In this document: positions 56,603 to 64,000 of the stretch, piece after piece
Layout of the letters: each line of letters opens with the position of its first letter
Position numbering within the stretch: the stretch's first letter is position 1
DNA from: Aquimarina atlantica
Lineage (GTDB): Bacteria; Bacteroidota; Bacteroidia; Flavobacteriales; Flavobacteriaceae
Direction of reading: 5' to 3'
DNA: 64,000 bases
NCBI RefSeq assembly: GCF_000626715.1
Contig: NZ_AQRA01000005.1
Span: 186,001 to 250,000, forward strand
Position numbers and translations under genes: made by a program
The notes under the pieces: model-generated
The model's input: only the letters and a program-made list of their open reading frames with translations
Database searches by the model: none
Told to the model about the DNA's origin: nothing

Positions 56603-59600
56603 TTATCGGATTAAAAAACTGCCTTTATATTTTTGTTTGTTATCACCTCTTAAGATGTAGTAGTATACCCCGGGGATAAGGCTTTTGGTTTCAAAAGTTA
56701 TGCTGTTATTATGTAGTGTCATACGTTCTTGTCGTACTGTTCTTCCTATCATATCGATAACAACCATTTCTATTGCCTGGTGTGTACCCGGTACTCTAAT
56801 CGTAGTTTTGTTTCTAAAAGGATTAGGATAATTAGAAAGCGTAGTTACTGCGATTGGTTCATCGGTTGCTACCTGTGCGATTTGGTCATCATTAGTTTCT
56901 TCTTCATCTTCTGTTACCACAGCTGGTGTTTCGAGATCTAGCTCTGGATCGATTGTTGTCGTACTGGTAAATGCCAGATCGGATACCTCTACATGAAATG
57001 GAGCAAAGTTTTGATAATCTCCCTGTACCGAGAATACAATGCTTCTTACTTTTTCGAACGTTTCATTTTCTTTATTTCCATTTGTGAAATCAGCAAATGA
57101 AAGAGTATGTGTTGTTTTTTTATCGGTAGCGGCAATTCTATATCTAAGCCTATTACTCCAGTTTGTAAGGCCATCGGTTACTAATATTACCTCTACATCT
57201 CTATCGTTATACATTTCGAACTGTACAGCATCGTAGTCAGATACGGCTAGTGTAAGTTCACCGGCAAGGATATTTCTAAAAAGATTTAGCGTTTCTTTTA
57301 CTTCGCCCTGTACCAATGCATTACGTTCTATAGTATATTCATTTTTCTGTGCTGCTGCATCATGTTTTGTAACTTCAAAATTCTCGATTACAACTCCCTG
57401 CTCCTGGTAATCAATACCCCAGGGACCATCTGCCAGGTATAGTGCATCTAATTGAGTAGAGTTTTCTCCTTTGATAGAGAACCCGATATCAAATAAATAT
57501 CCTGTTGCTATAGTGATTTGCTCATGGTATGCTCCTGATAGTGCTACGGTTTCAACCATATTGTGTTCTTTTGATTGTTCGGTCTTTCTAATGTTACCAT
57601 TAAATGTCATGTGATGAGCACCTAATTTATTGATGATGTTAAGGGTTAGTTTTCCATTTGCATATGATCCTTTTTCTACAAATACCGTAGGTACTCTATG
57701 GCTCACTTTGTGACTACGCATAGGTTTATCTGTTGTAAATGCATCTAAGATATGATTGGCAATATTAGCTACCTGTGGTACCGATCCTCCCCACACCTGG
57801 AAATTTATATAATCTCCATCAGGGTAGTTACCGATGTTCCATAAGCTATAGATCTCGTTTTCAGATTCACCTTTCTTAACCGAAAAGGTTAGTGCATATT
57901 CAATTTGACCTGTAGCTCTTTCTATTCTGGTACTTACAAGCGTATGATTTTTGATAGTTACCGTTCGTACATCTAATAATTTAGAGCCGTTTAATCGATC
58001 ACATATGGTTTTAGAATGATCATAAATAGAACCTTTGGTCGACGTTGCCAGTGCTGCTGCTACTCTTTCATTTCCTTTATAATAATCTACAGAGAATACA
58101 GCTTCTGCATTGGTGATCCCCAATAGATCTTCTGGGCTGGATACATAAGTAGACTCGGTCCCGAATATTCCTGTGTTAGGGAAATAGATACTTAAATCTT
58201 CATTGTTTGCAGATTTGTATGATTTCATACCAGGCTGAAATCTTTTTTGACTCTTTTTGGTATTAAAAATACTGTTTGTTTTTGTTCTGCTAAAGTTACG
58301 TTTAGCGATTAAGCTGGCTAAGTCTCCGTTACTTTCTAATCCTCCATTATTGGCAGAAGTAACATCGGTAGCAGTATCGATATCTACGCAATTATCTGTT
58401 GAGATTGCTGTATAAGGGCTTGCCGTGATATAGAATAAGGCATCGTTAAAATCCTGGTCACAAGAAGCATAATCTCTTCTAATATCTTCAAAACCTAATA
58501 TAATTCTTTCGTTATCGGGATCAGATAATAAAACATTGTGATATCGTAGGGTAGGATCTGTTTCTGGATTATAATCTGGATTAGAGTGTAGTTGCCAGTG
58601 TCCTGTTCCTACACAACCGTCTGACCATGCATTGGCTAGCAATACCCATCCTATTCCTGTATTAGGAGGAAAAGTTCCTATTTTTACTTTATCACCTACT
58701 TCTAATTCACCACCGCTTCCTACTGCCGATACATTAGGGAAAATGATCGTAATATCTTCTGGCGCAGGGATTGAAGGTGATGGGTTGTTAATATCATAGG
58801 TATAAAATCCTAGTGTGTTTTTATATCCAGCTCCTTCTCCTATAAAAGTAACCCATATATCGGCTTGTTCCTGTACTTCTATATCGGTATCATAACCCGA
58901 AGAAATATAATGAGGATTAAAATCAGGTACCGGATATCCTTCTGGTAATGCATTATTTACTAAATCAATAGTTTCCTGGGTAACTACATCCTGCCCGTCT
59001 AAATACAATGGTTTTCCGTTAGAAGAAAAATCACCTAAGTAGTTATATCGGTCACAGATTTGGGGGATAGGAAAACTCGCCGGAGTTTGCCCTCCGTTTT
59101 CTGGAGCAAAACTACTTTTTCTTAAATCAAAACTATCATCTAAACCGTCATTATCGTTATCAACTCCCGATAATGTAGTTTCTGCAACGCCATCACCATC
59201 ACTATCATATGCTTCGGTACTATCAGATATACCATTATTATCAGAATCGGTATCCAGGTGATCATAAGCATCGGTACCGTCGGTATTTACGGTTCCGTTT
59301 ACTGTTCCTGCATAATCAGGATCAAAAGCATCATCCATACCATCATTATCTTCATCAATGTTAGATAACCCTTGATAGCTACCACTATTTTGTCCTTCTA
59401 TAATATCTACAATCCCATCATTATCAGAATCGATATCGTAGCAATCATGTATATTGTCATTATCTGTATCTATAAGGGTGACCGTATTCCCTTGATCAGG
59501 ATCAAATGCATCTGCTAATCCATCCAGATCTGTATCCAGAAAGTTGCTGTCTGATCCATTATAAACTCCGTCATTATTGGTGTCTTTATCACCTAATCCT

Positions 59601-60628
59601 GCTTCTACAATATCATAGATACCGTCGTTATCAGAATCTACATCCATAAAATCAGGAATGCCATCCCCATCTCTATCAAAAGCGTCTTGTACTACATTAT
59701 CACCATTACCACTTATATCGCCATCTAAGTAATTATATAAATCGTCACCATCATCGTCTCCGTAAGGATCTATACCGCTACACTCAACTATGTTAGAAAT
59801 ACCATCACCATCACAATCGGCATCCATAGAATCTAAGATACCGTCTTGATCTTTATCTAGTGGAGAAATACCATTAGCACATTTAAAACCATCATTAGAA
59901 TTTGTGGTTTCGGTAAGATTAAGTAATGTGGCTGTTGGGACAGCACTTTCGTAATCATTGATTAAGTATAAGCCTCCGTTATTATCTGATAAATATAGTC
60001 GATTATTAGCATCTGTATATGCTGCACCAAAGGTACTGCTGGGTAAATTAGATACTGCTTTTTGAGAAAATACGGGTGTTCCCGAAGATAAGTCCCATTT
60101 GTATAATTTTCCTCTACTTCCGCCATAAAAAGCACCATTTATATAGGCGATATCTGCACAAGTACTAGGCGAAGTCTGATCGGCTTCTACAACCTCGAAA
60201 ACGGGAGAAGAAGACCCATCATAGTCTTTTAAATTCGTTATTTTATGAAATGTTTTTTTAGTGTTGTTTTGGTATACCCAAAGATTTCCATCTGCATCGA
60301 CATCTGCAGCATATCCACCGCCAAAAACTGTAGTCCCTGCTGGAGCAACAGCACCAAGATCGATCACCATATCTTTGGCAATTCTAAGGAGATGTTTGTC
60401 ACCCTTCTTAATCGCATACAAATAATTATCTTCGGGATTATATCCTCCTGCATTATAAGTAGTAGAGTAGGTGTGTAGTGCTTCAGAATATGAACCAGTA
60501 ATGGGGTCATAGGCTTTTAAAGACCCAGAGATTACCTGGTAAAAATTACCTTCGTCACAATCAAAGGCTTGTTGAGCATTTGCAGATAAGACTACTAATA
60601 GAAATATAAGGGTAGTTATTTTTTTCAT
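56603..60628 (-). CDS. T9SS-secreted TSP3/DUF4114 surface protein, 1341 aa (paralogue)
   Basis: Same architecture as the 1342-aa protein: signal peptide (TTLIFLLVVLSANA), propeller-like region to about 245, TSP3 repeats about 250-505 (KDQDGILDSMDADCDGDGIS), DUF4114 about 555-735 (CDQDFNDALFYI), a long middle region, and a T9SS sorting domain over the last ~80 residues (NYPNPFRNKTTIRVPGTHQA, ending KYKGSFLIR). Many stretches are identical between the two, so they arose by duplication. It is divergently placed from the peptide gene and preceded by a LytTR regulator gene on the same strand. CCATTCATC lies 91 bases upstream. Confidence 0.9.
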   Translation of the reverse strand: MKKITTLIFLLVVLSANAQQAFDCDEGNFYQVISGSLKAYDPITGSYSEALHTYSTTYNAGGYNPEDNYLYAIKKGDKHLLRIAKDMVIDLGAVAPAGTTVFGGGYAADVDADGNLWVYQNNTKKTFHKITNLKDYDGSSSPVFEVVEADQTSPSTCADIAYINGAFYGGSRGKLYKWDLSSGTPVFSQKAVSNLPSSTFGAAYTDANNRLYLSDNNGGLYLINDYESAVPTATLLNLTETTNSNDGFKCANGISPLDKDQDGILDSMDADCDGDGISNIVECSGIDPYGDDDGDDLYNYLDGDISGNGDNVVQDAFDRDGDGIPDFMDVDSDNDGIYDIVEAGLGDKDTNNDGVYNGSDSNFLDTDLDGLADAFDPDQGNTVTLIDTDNDNIHDCYDIDSDNDGIVDIIEGQNSGSYQGLSNIDEDNDGMDDAFDPDYAGTVNGTVNTDGTDAYDHLDTDSDNNGISDSTEAYDSDGDGVAETTLSGVDNDNDGLDDSFDLRKSSFAPENGGQTPASFPIPQICDRYNYLGDFSSNGKPLYLDGQDVVTQETIDLVNNALPEGYPVPDFNPHYISSGYDTDIEVQEQADIWVTFIGEGAGYKNTLGFYTYDINNPSPSIPAPEDITIIFPNVSAVGSGGELEVGDKVKIGTFPPNTGIGWVLLANAWSDGCVGTGHWQLHSNPDYNPETDPTLRYHNVLLSDPDNERIILGFEDIRRDYASCDQDFNDALFYITASPYTAISTDNCVDIDTATDVTSANNGGLESNGDLASLIAKRNFSRTKTNSIFNTKKSQKRFQPGMKSYKSANNEDLSIYFPNTGIFGTESTYVSSPEDLLGITNAEAVFSVDYYKGNERVAAALATSTKGSIYDHSKTICDRLNGSKLLDVRTVTIKNHTLVSTRIERATGQIEYALTFSVKKGESENEIYSLWNIGNYPDGDYINFQVWGGSVPQVANIANHILDAFTTDKPMRSHKVSHRVPTVFVEKGSYANGKLTLNIINKLGAHHMTFNGNIRKTEQSKEHNMVETVALSGAYHEQITIATGYLFDIGFSIKGENSTQLDALYLADGPWGIDYQEQGVVIENFEVTKHDAAAQKNEYTIERNALVQGEVKETLNLFRNILAGELTLAVSDYDAVQFEMYNDRDVEVILVTDGLTNWSNRLRYRIAATDKKTTHTLSFADFTNGNKENETFEKVRSIVFSVQGDYQNFAPFHVEVSDLAFTSTTTIDPELDLETPAVVTEDEEETNDDQIAQVATDEPIAVTTLSNYPNPFRNKTTIRVPGTHQAIEMVVIDMIGRTVRQERMTLHNNSITFETKSLIPGVYYYILRGDNKQKYKGSFLIR
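59120..59870 (-). repeat. Thrombospondin type 3 coding repeats (second paralogue)
   Basis: A run of DxDNDGxxD-type calcium-binding repeats inside the 1341-aa protein, at the same relative position as in the first paralogue. Confidence 0.7.
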
Positions 60629-60718
60629 GCCGATATAAATTCAGGTTTTCAGATACCTAAAATTAATCTATATCAACTCCTTGTATCGGTGTTATTCGAT
60701 CAGTGGTAATTTGCTGTA

Positions 60719-60727
60719 GATGAATGG
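60719..60727 (-). promoter_or_regulatory. CCATTCATC element upstream of the second adhesin
   Basis: Minus-strand CCATTCATC, 91 bases before the ATG at 60628 and 54 bases before a TAATTTTA -7-like box (plus 60658-60665). ACTCATC lies exactly 21 bases upstream of ATTCATC. The flank TCTCTTCATAAAAACCATTC matches the 38.6-kb site at most positions. Confidence 0.45.
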
Positions 60728-60785
60728 TTTTTATGAAGAGATGAGTTTTTAAACTGGATAATCAATGAGATGTTACTAATTTAGT

Positions 60786-61517
60786 TTAAAGCATATTAAG
60801 ACGCTTCATTAATTCTGGTCGGTTAGAACGGCTTACGGGGATAACATCTTTTGCAATAAGTACACTGTTGTCTTCTATATCAATGATTTTTTTGATATTA
60901 ATGATATAAGATCGATGTACTTTTAAGAAAAGATCGGTGGGTAGTTTTTCTTCAACCTTTTTTAAGGTAGAGTGCACTGTATAATTTTGCTTTTCGGTTT
61001 TTATCAATACATAATCACCTTTGGCTTCTATCAAATTAATAGTTGGGATATTAATCTTTATTAGTCTTCTGTCGATATTAATATAAAGCTCATTTTCTTC
61101 AGAAGAAGATGTGTTTGATGACGGTTCTGTAGCAGTCTCTGTTGCGGTTTCTGTTGTAGCAACGGTGGTAGCACTCTCTGCCTTTTGTATGGCTTTAAGA
61201 AACCTGGGTAAGGTTATCGGTTTTACCAAATAGTCTACGATGCAATCATATTCAAAAGCTTCTAAAGCAAAGTTTTTGTCAGAAGTGGTTAAGATTATCT
61301 TTGGCGGATTCTTTAAGGTATCAATAAAGTCAAAACCTGTAAAATCGGGCATATGGATATCCAGAAATATAAGATCTACCTCTTCTTTGTTTAAGAATTT
61401 AATAGCCTGAATTGCATTGGGGAAATCCTCAATCACATTAAGTTCATCAACCTGCGAGCAAAGTTGTTGAATAATCATTCTTGCGGTTTCTTCATCATCT
61501 ATAATTATGCAATTCAT
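60786..61517 (-). CDS. LytTR-family response regulator
   Basis: Receiver domain at residues 1-120 with acidic pocket DD (7-8), phospho-acceptor Asp53 (IFLDIHMPD) and Lys in VDYLVKPIT. A Thr/Glu/Ser-rich linker follows (TETATETATEPSSNTSSSEE, about 130-150), then a LytTR DNA-binding domain (LYINIDRRLIKINIPTINLI, FLKVHRSYIINIKKI). Operon with Hpt, histidine kinase and FIST genes upstream. The target is unknown, but the neighbouring adhesin gene (60628) and the CCATTCGTC sites are good candidates. Confidence 0.93.
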   Translation of the reverse strand: MNCIIIDDEETARMIIQQLCSQVDELNVIEDFPNAIQAIKFLNKEEVDLIFLDIHMPDFTGFDFIDTLKNPPKIILTTSDKNFALEAFEYDCIVDYLVKPITLPRFLKAIQKAESATTVATTETATETATEPSSNTSSSEENELYINIDRRLIKINIPTINLIEAKGDYVLIKTEKQNYTVHSTLKKVEEKLPTDLFLKVHRSYIINIKKIIDIEDNSVLIAKDVIPVSRSNRPELMKRLNML

Positions 61518-61539
61518 AGTAAGTTGGTTTTTAAGGATT

Positions 61540-61860
61540 TTAAAGTGTTTTAAGGAAATGCTCTATGGATTCTAAAATTAATATAAATTTTGAATATAGC
61601 GAAGTGTTACTGCTTTTTAGCTCTTCTTCAAAATCTATTGCAGTTTGGTACCCTTCTTCAAAACCAAACATTCCGATTTTATGTTTTAGTTTATGCACAT
61701 TTTCTGCTGCTTTAGTATATGCTTTTGAGGTATAGTTTTTAAGGAATTCGTCTTTTTCATCAGGAAATTCACGCTTTACAATACCAATTAATTTTTGTTC
61801 AAAAGCTTCAGAACCCGCAGCCAGTTCTTTTATATATATGAGATTTGGAGATTCGTTCAT
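61540..61860 (-). CDS. Stand-alone Hpt phosphotransfer protein, 106 aa
   Basis: The four-helix Hpt core has the phospho-accepting His in VHKLKHKIGMFGFEE (His56). It has no receiver or kinase domain. It lies between the histidine kinase (3 bases after its stop) and the response regulator (22 bases before its start), so it probably relays phosphate between them. Confidence 0.85.
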   Translation of the reverse strand: MNESPNLIYIKELAAGSEAFEQKLIGIVKREFPDEKDEFLKNYTSKAYTKAAENVHKLKHKIGMFGFEEGYQTAIDFEEELKSSNTSLYSKFILILESIEHFLKTL

Positions 61861-61863
61861 GCC

Positions 61864-62928
61864 TTATTTTTTTAGTGTAAAATAAAAAGTAGTTCCGTGT
61901 CCTTTTTCAGATTCGATCCAGATGTTACCATTATAAAATTCTACTATTTTTCTTACGATCGATAATCCAATACCGGTTGATTTTTTTTCATCATCAAGCG
62001 TCTGAAATATCTGAAATATCTTGTTGTGATATTTTTTAGAAATTCCTTTTCCATTGTCTTTAATCCCGAATTTCCAGAAATCGGGGATTTCTTCATATAT
62101 CACGATAATCTCTCCTTTATCCTTATCTATTGCTTGTATCGCATTATTCATTAAATTCTGAAATATTTGCTTAATTCGCGATACATCTGCATATATAACA
62201 GGAAGCTTGTTGTGTATACTAATGGTTATATGATCAGGAGGGTGTATGAGATGTGTAATATCTTCGATTAAGGTATTTACATCAATATCAGATTCTAAAT
62301 TTCTTGATTTATCACTAATTATAGAATACTCTAAAATCCCACTAATTAGATTATCCATTTTTTCAATATTTTGATCTATTAAATCCAGGTTCTTTAGTAT
62401 TGGCGCTTTAAGTTCTCCGTTAGCATCTTCTTTTATCCAGTTAATGAGCGTATTGATACTTCGCAATGGGGATTTTAAATCATGAGATACTACATGTGCA
62501 TAGTCATTAAGTTCTTTATTACTTTTTTCTAAATCTTTGAGTAGTAATTCTCTTTGTTTCTCGATTTTTGAAATTTGAACCGCTTGCTCTTCTATCATTA
62601 CGGCAAGTTCGATTCCCGAGAGTTCGTTTCCATTTTTACCTTCTTTCATATTTTTGAAAGTTATGGATTGTAGAATCCTGGTAGCATCCGTTAAACTGGC
62701 AATCACCTTTTTTTGTTGTTCTGCTTCCTGCTGAAGCTTTTGATTGGCATCAAACAGTTCTTTAGAACTTATAGACATTGCCCTTTGTAACATCCCTAGT
62801 TGATCTTCAAAATTGTGATAAGATTTATCAACCGCCCCAAGAAATTGCGCAATCTTATGAGATTCTGTATTCTCAATATTTAAATGCTTTTTGATTTGTC
62901 TGGTCAATAATGAGTGCATATTATTCAC
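61864..62928 (-). CDS. Cytoplasmic sensor histidine kinase
   Basis: No transmembrane segment. A coiled-coil region (about 45-150) leads into a HisKA domain (YAHVVSHDLKSPLRSINTLI, His149) and an HATPase domain with N (IFQNLMNNAIQAID), G1 (IKDNGKGIS) and G2 (STGIGLSIV) boxes. With the FIST protein encoded just upstream (overlap of 8 bases), it likely receives the sensory signal from it. The first ATG is at 62928; MHSLL nine bases later is also possible. Confidence 0.92.
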   Translation of the reverse strand: MNNMHSLLTRQIKKHLNIENTESHKIAQFLGAVDKSYHNFEDQLGMLQRAMSISSKELFDANQKLQQEAEQQKKVIASLTDATRILQSITFKNMKEGKNGNELSGIELAVMIEEQAVQISKIEKQRELLLKDLEKSNKELNDYAHVVSHDLKSPLRSINTLINWIKEDANGELKAPILKNLDLIDQNIEKMDNLISGILEYSIISDKSRNLESDIDVNTLIEDITHLIHPPDHITISIHNKLPVIYADVSRIKQIFQNLMNNAIQAIDKDKGEIIVIYEEIPDFWKFGIKDNGKGISKKYHNKIFQIFQTLDDEKKSTGIGLSIVRKIVEFYNGNIWIESEKGHGTTFYFTLKK

Positions 62929-64000
62929 TAAATAAAGTTAAGGTCATTGTTTGATTGTGTAGTTCGCAGTTCGAGTTTTTTCCTTCAAAAGGAGAGAGTT
63001 CACCATAGGAATAAAAACCGGCTACAGTAGCCTGGGCGCCAATAGCCTCTATCACTTCTTCTACTTCTTCTTCTACACGTTGATCCATAACCAATTTTCT
63101 ACCAATACAGCTTACCAATACTGCTAATTCGGGTTTATGTTTTCTGTCTTTCATTCCTATTTCTGCAGCTTGCAGGGCTCCATCTACAATATTATCAATA
63201 TGTCCCATCATTAATTGAACAACAGCTCCCTCTGGGACATCTCCTGCCAGGGTCATCGTATTGCTTTTTTCATCGATAGATAAAATGGTTCTTACAATGG
63301 GTTCTTCTTTATCTTTGGATTTAACACTAAGTGGGTATAATAATGCAGATTGAGGGAGTTCTGCCGCTTTATCTCCTAGATATTTTTTATATAAGTCCAG
63401 AGCAGGTTGATGATCTAATTCATACAGTACATTTTGATCAGATTTTGTAATAATTCGTTCTGGCCCAAACGGAGTCCATCCTCCATACTGGGCATAACTA
63501 ATCTCTAGAGACTCACCATAAAAGGCAATTAAGATAACCTCTCCTTCTTTAGGATTCTCATTATATCCCGATATTGTTTTTTCAAATCGCGAATCATCCC
63601 CGCAGAGCCCTCCTGTAATGGCAATATCGTCGATCCTTGTTTCAAGACCTTCAATTAAGGCCGAACCATTTACAAAACTGCCTTCAGAAACAATAAAAAT
63701 ATGCTTTAAGCCTTCTTTGGGTACTTTTTGAATCAGTTTGTTTCCTAGTTGTATTGCATCTTTATTATTATCGATACTATTTTCTCGAAATATGGCATAG
63801 GTACTTTTTTCAAACTCTATAGCGGTTAATGTTATCGAATCATCAAGAACTCTACTCCCAATAATTTCACCGGCAGTAGAGCCGATAACAATTTCTCCAT
63901 CCGGGAATAGTTTTTTTACATCATTATAAACTTCGGGATTCTCTAATTCATATCGATTCCCGAAAACCAAAACTAAAGGGTTTTTTAGCTTTTTTTCTGT
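62921..64000 (-). CDS. FIST-domain sensory protein (5' end outside window)
   Basis: The frame continues upstream beyond base 64000, reading TEKKLKNPLVLVFGN at the edge, so the start codon is not in the window. The visible ~359 residues contain FIST_N (DDSITLTAIEFEKSTYAIFR, HIFIVSEGSFVNGSALIEGL) and FIST_C (YLGDKAAELPQSALLYPLSV, AVLVSCIGRKLVMDQ, TVAGFYSYGELSPFEGKNSN). FIST proteins are thought to bind small ligands and pass signals to kinases. Here the kinase gene follows and overlaps by 8 bases. Confidence 0.9.
   Translation of the reverse strand, partial: TEKKLKNPLVLVFGNRYELENPEVYNDVKKLFPDGEIVIGSTAGEIIGSRVLDDSITLTAIEFEKSTYAIFRENSIDNNKDAIQLGNKLIQKVPKEGLKHIFIVSEGSFVNGSALIEGLETRIDDIAITGGLCGDDSRFEKTISGYNENPKEGEVILIAFYGESLEISYAQYGGWTPFGPERIITKSDQNVLYELDHQPALDLYKKYLGDKAAELPQSALLYPLSVKSKDKEEPIVRTILSIDEKSNTMTLAGDVPEGAVVQLMMGHIDNIVDGALQAAEIGMKDRKHKPELAVLVSCIGRKLVMDQRVEEEVEEVIEAIGAQATVAGFYSYGELSPFEGKNSNCELHNQTMTLTLFSE

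Overview
The window comes from a low-GC marine-type Bacteroidota, most likely a Flavobacteriaceae member of the Aquimarina/Tenacibaculum kind. The evidence is the SusC/SusD pair, type IX secretion (T9SS) C-terminal sorting domains, lipoproteins, Bacteroidota -7 boxes of the form TAnnTTTG, and a bisucaberin/desferrioxamine-type siderophore locus. The genus is inference. Both window ends cut through genes.

Region 1-9.7 kb (minus strand) is an operon-like block I cannot assign to a described system. A small membrane-anchored or lipoprotein-like protein and a signal-less paralogue, each made of two copies of a ~100-residue beta-type module, are followed by a strong hairpin and two giant beta-rich proteins without signal peptides (1201 aa and more than 1124 aa). 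Beside it lie a helix-turn-helix (HTH) protein with a 31-residue peptide ORF and, divergently, an XRE-S24 (LexA-like) repressor with a mirrored promoter/operator between them.

Region 10.9-16.8 kb (plus) is a SusC-SusD-phosphodiesterase operon, apparently for uptake of a phosphorylated compound. A TIKI/DUF5694-like lipoprotein follows at 17-17.9 kb.

Region 18.2-36.9 kb is an iron locus. The biosynthetic operon encodes a PLP decarboxylase, N-hydroxylase, MFS exporter, fused acyltransferase-NIS synthetase, a second split acyltransferase plus NIS synthetase, a fatty-acid-hydroxylase-like protein, a membrane acyltransferase and an RpfF/DSF-synthase-like crotonase. Flavodoxin, an AraC regulator, a TonB receptor and a DUF4374-like lipoprotein follow. 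Three related palindromes (TTTATTTA-N3-TAAATAAA) and two pairs of 21-bp-spaced direct repeats (CGTCATTT) tie these promoters together, suggesting repression by iron and activation by the AraC protein.

Region 37.7-56 kb looks like an exopolysaccharide locus: two GT2s, a GT-C-like membrane protein with a macroglobulin-like protein and a GH5-like hydrolase in one overlapping operon, a GT4, two STAS proteins, a flippase, and a TPR/beta-barrel exporter. Two paralogous ~1340-aa T9SS proteins with thrombospondin type 3 and DUF4114 domains flank a 51-aa double-glycine-leader peptide gene.

Region 60.8-64 kb (minus) is a signalling operon: FIST sensor (cut by the window end), histidine kinase, Hpt protein, LytTR response regulator. 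A CCATTCGTC-like element lies about 90 bases upstream of three minus-strand genes in the polysaccharide/adhesin region. I saw no tRNA, rRNA, CRISPR array or insertion sequence.
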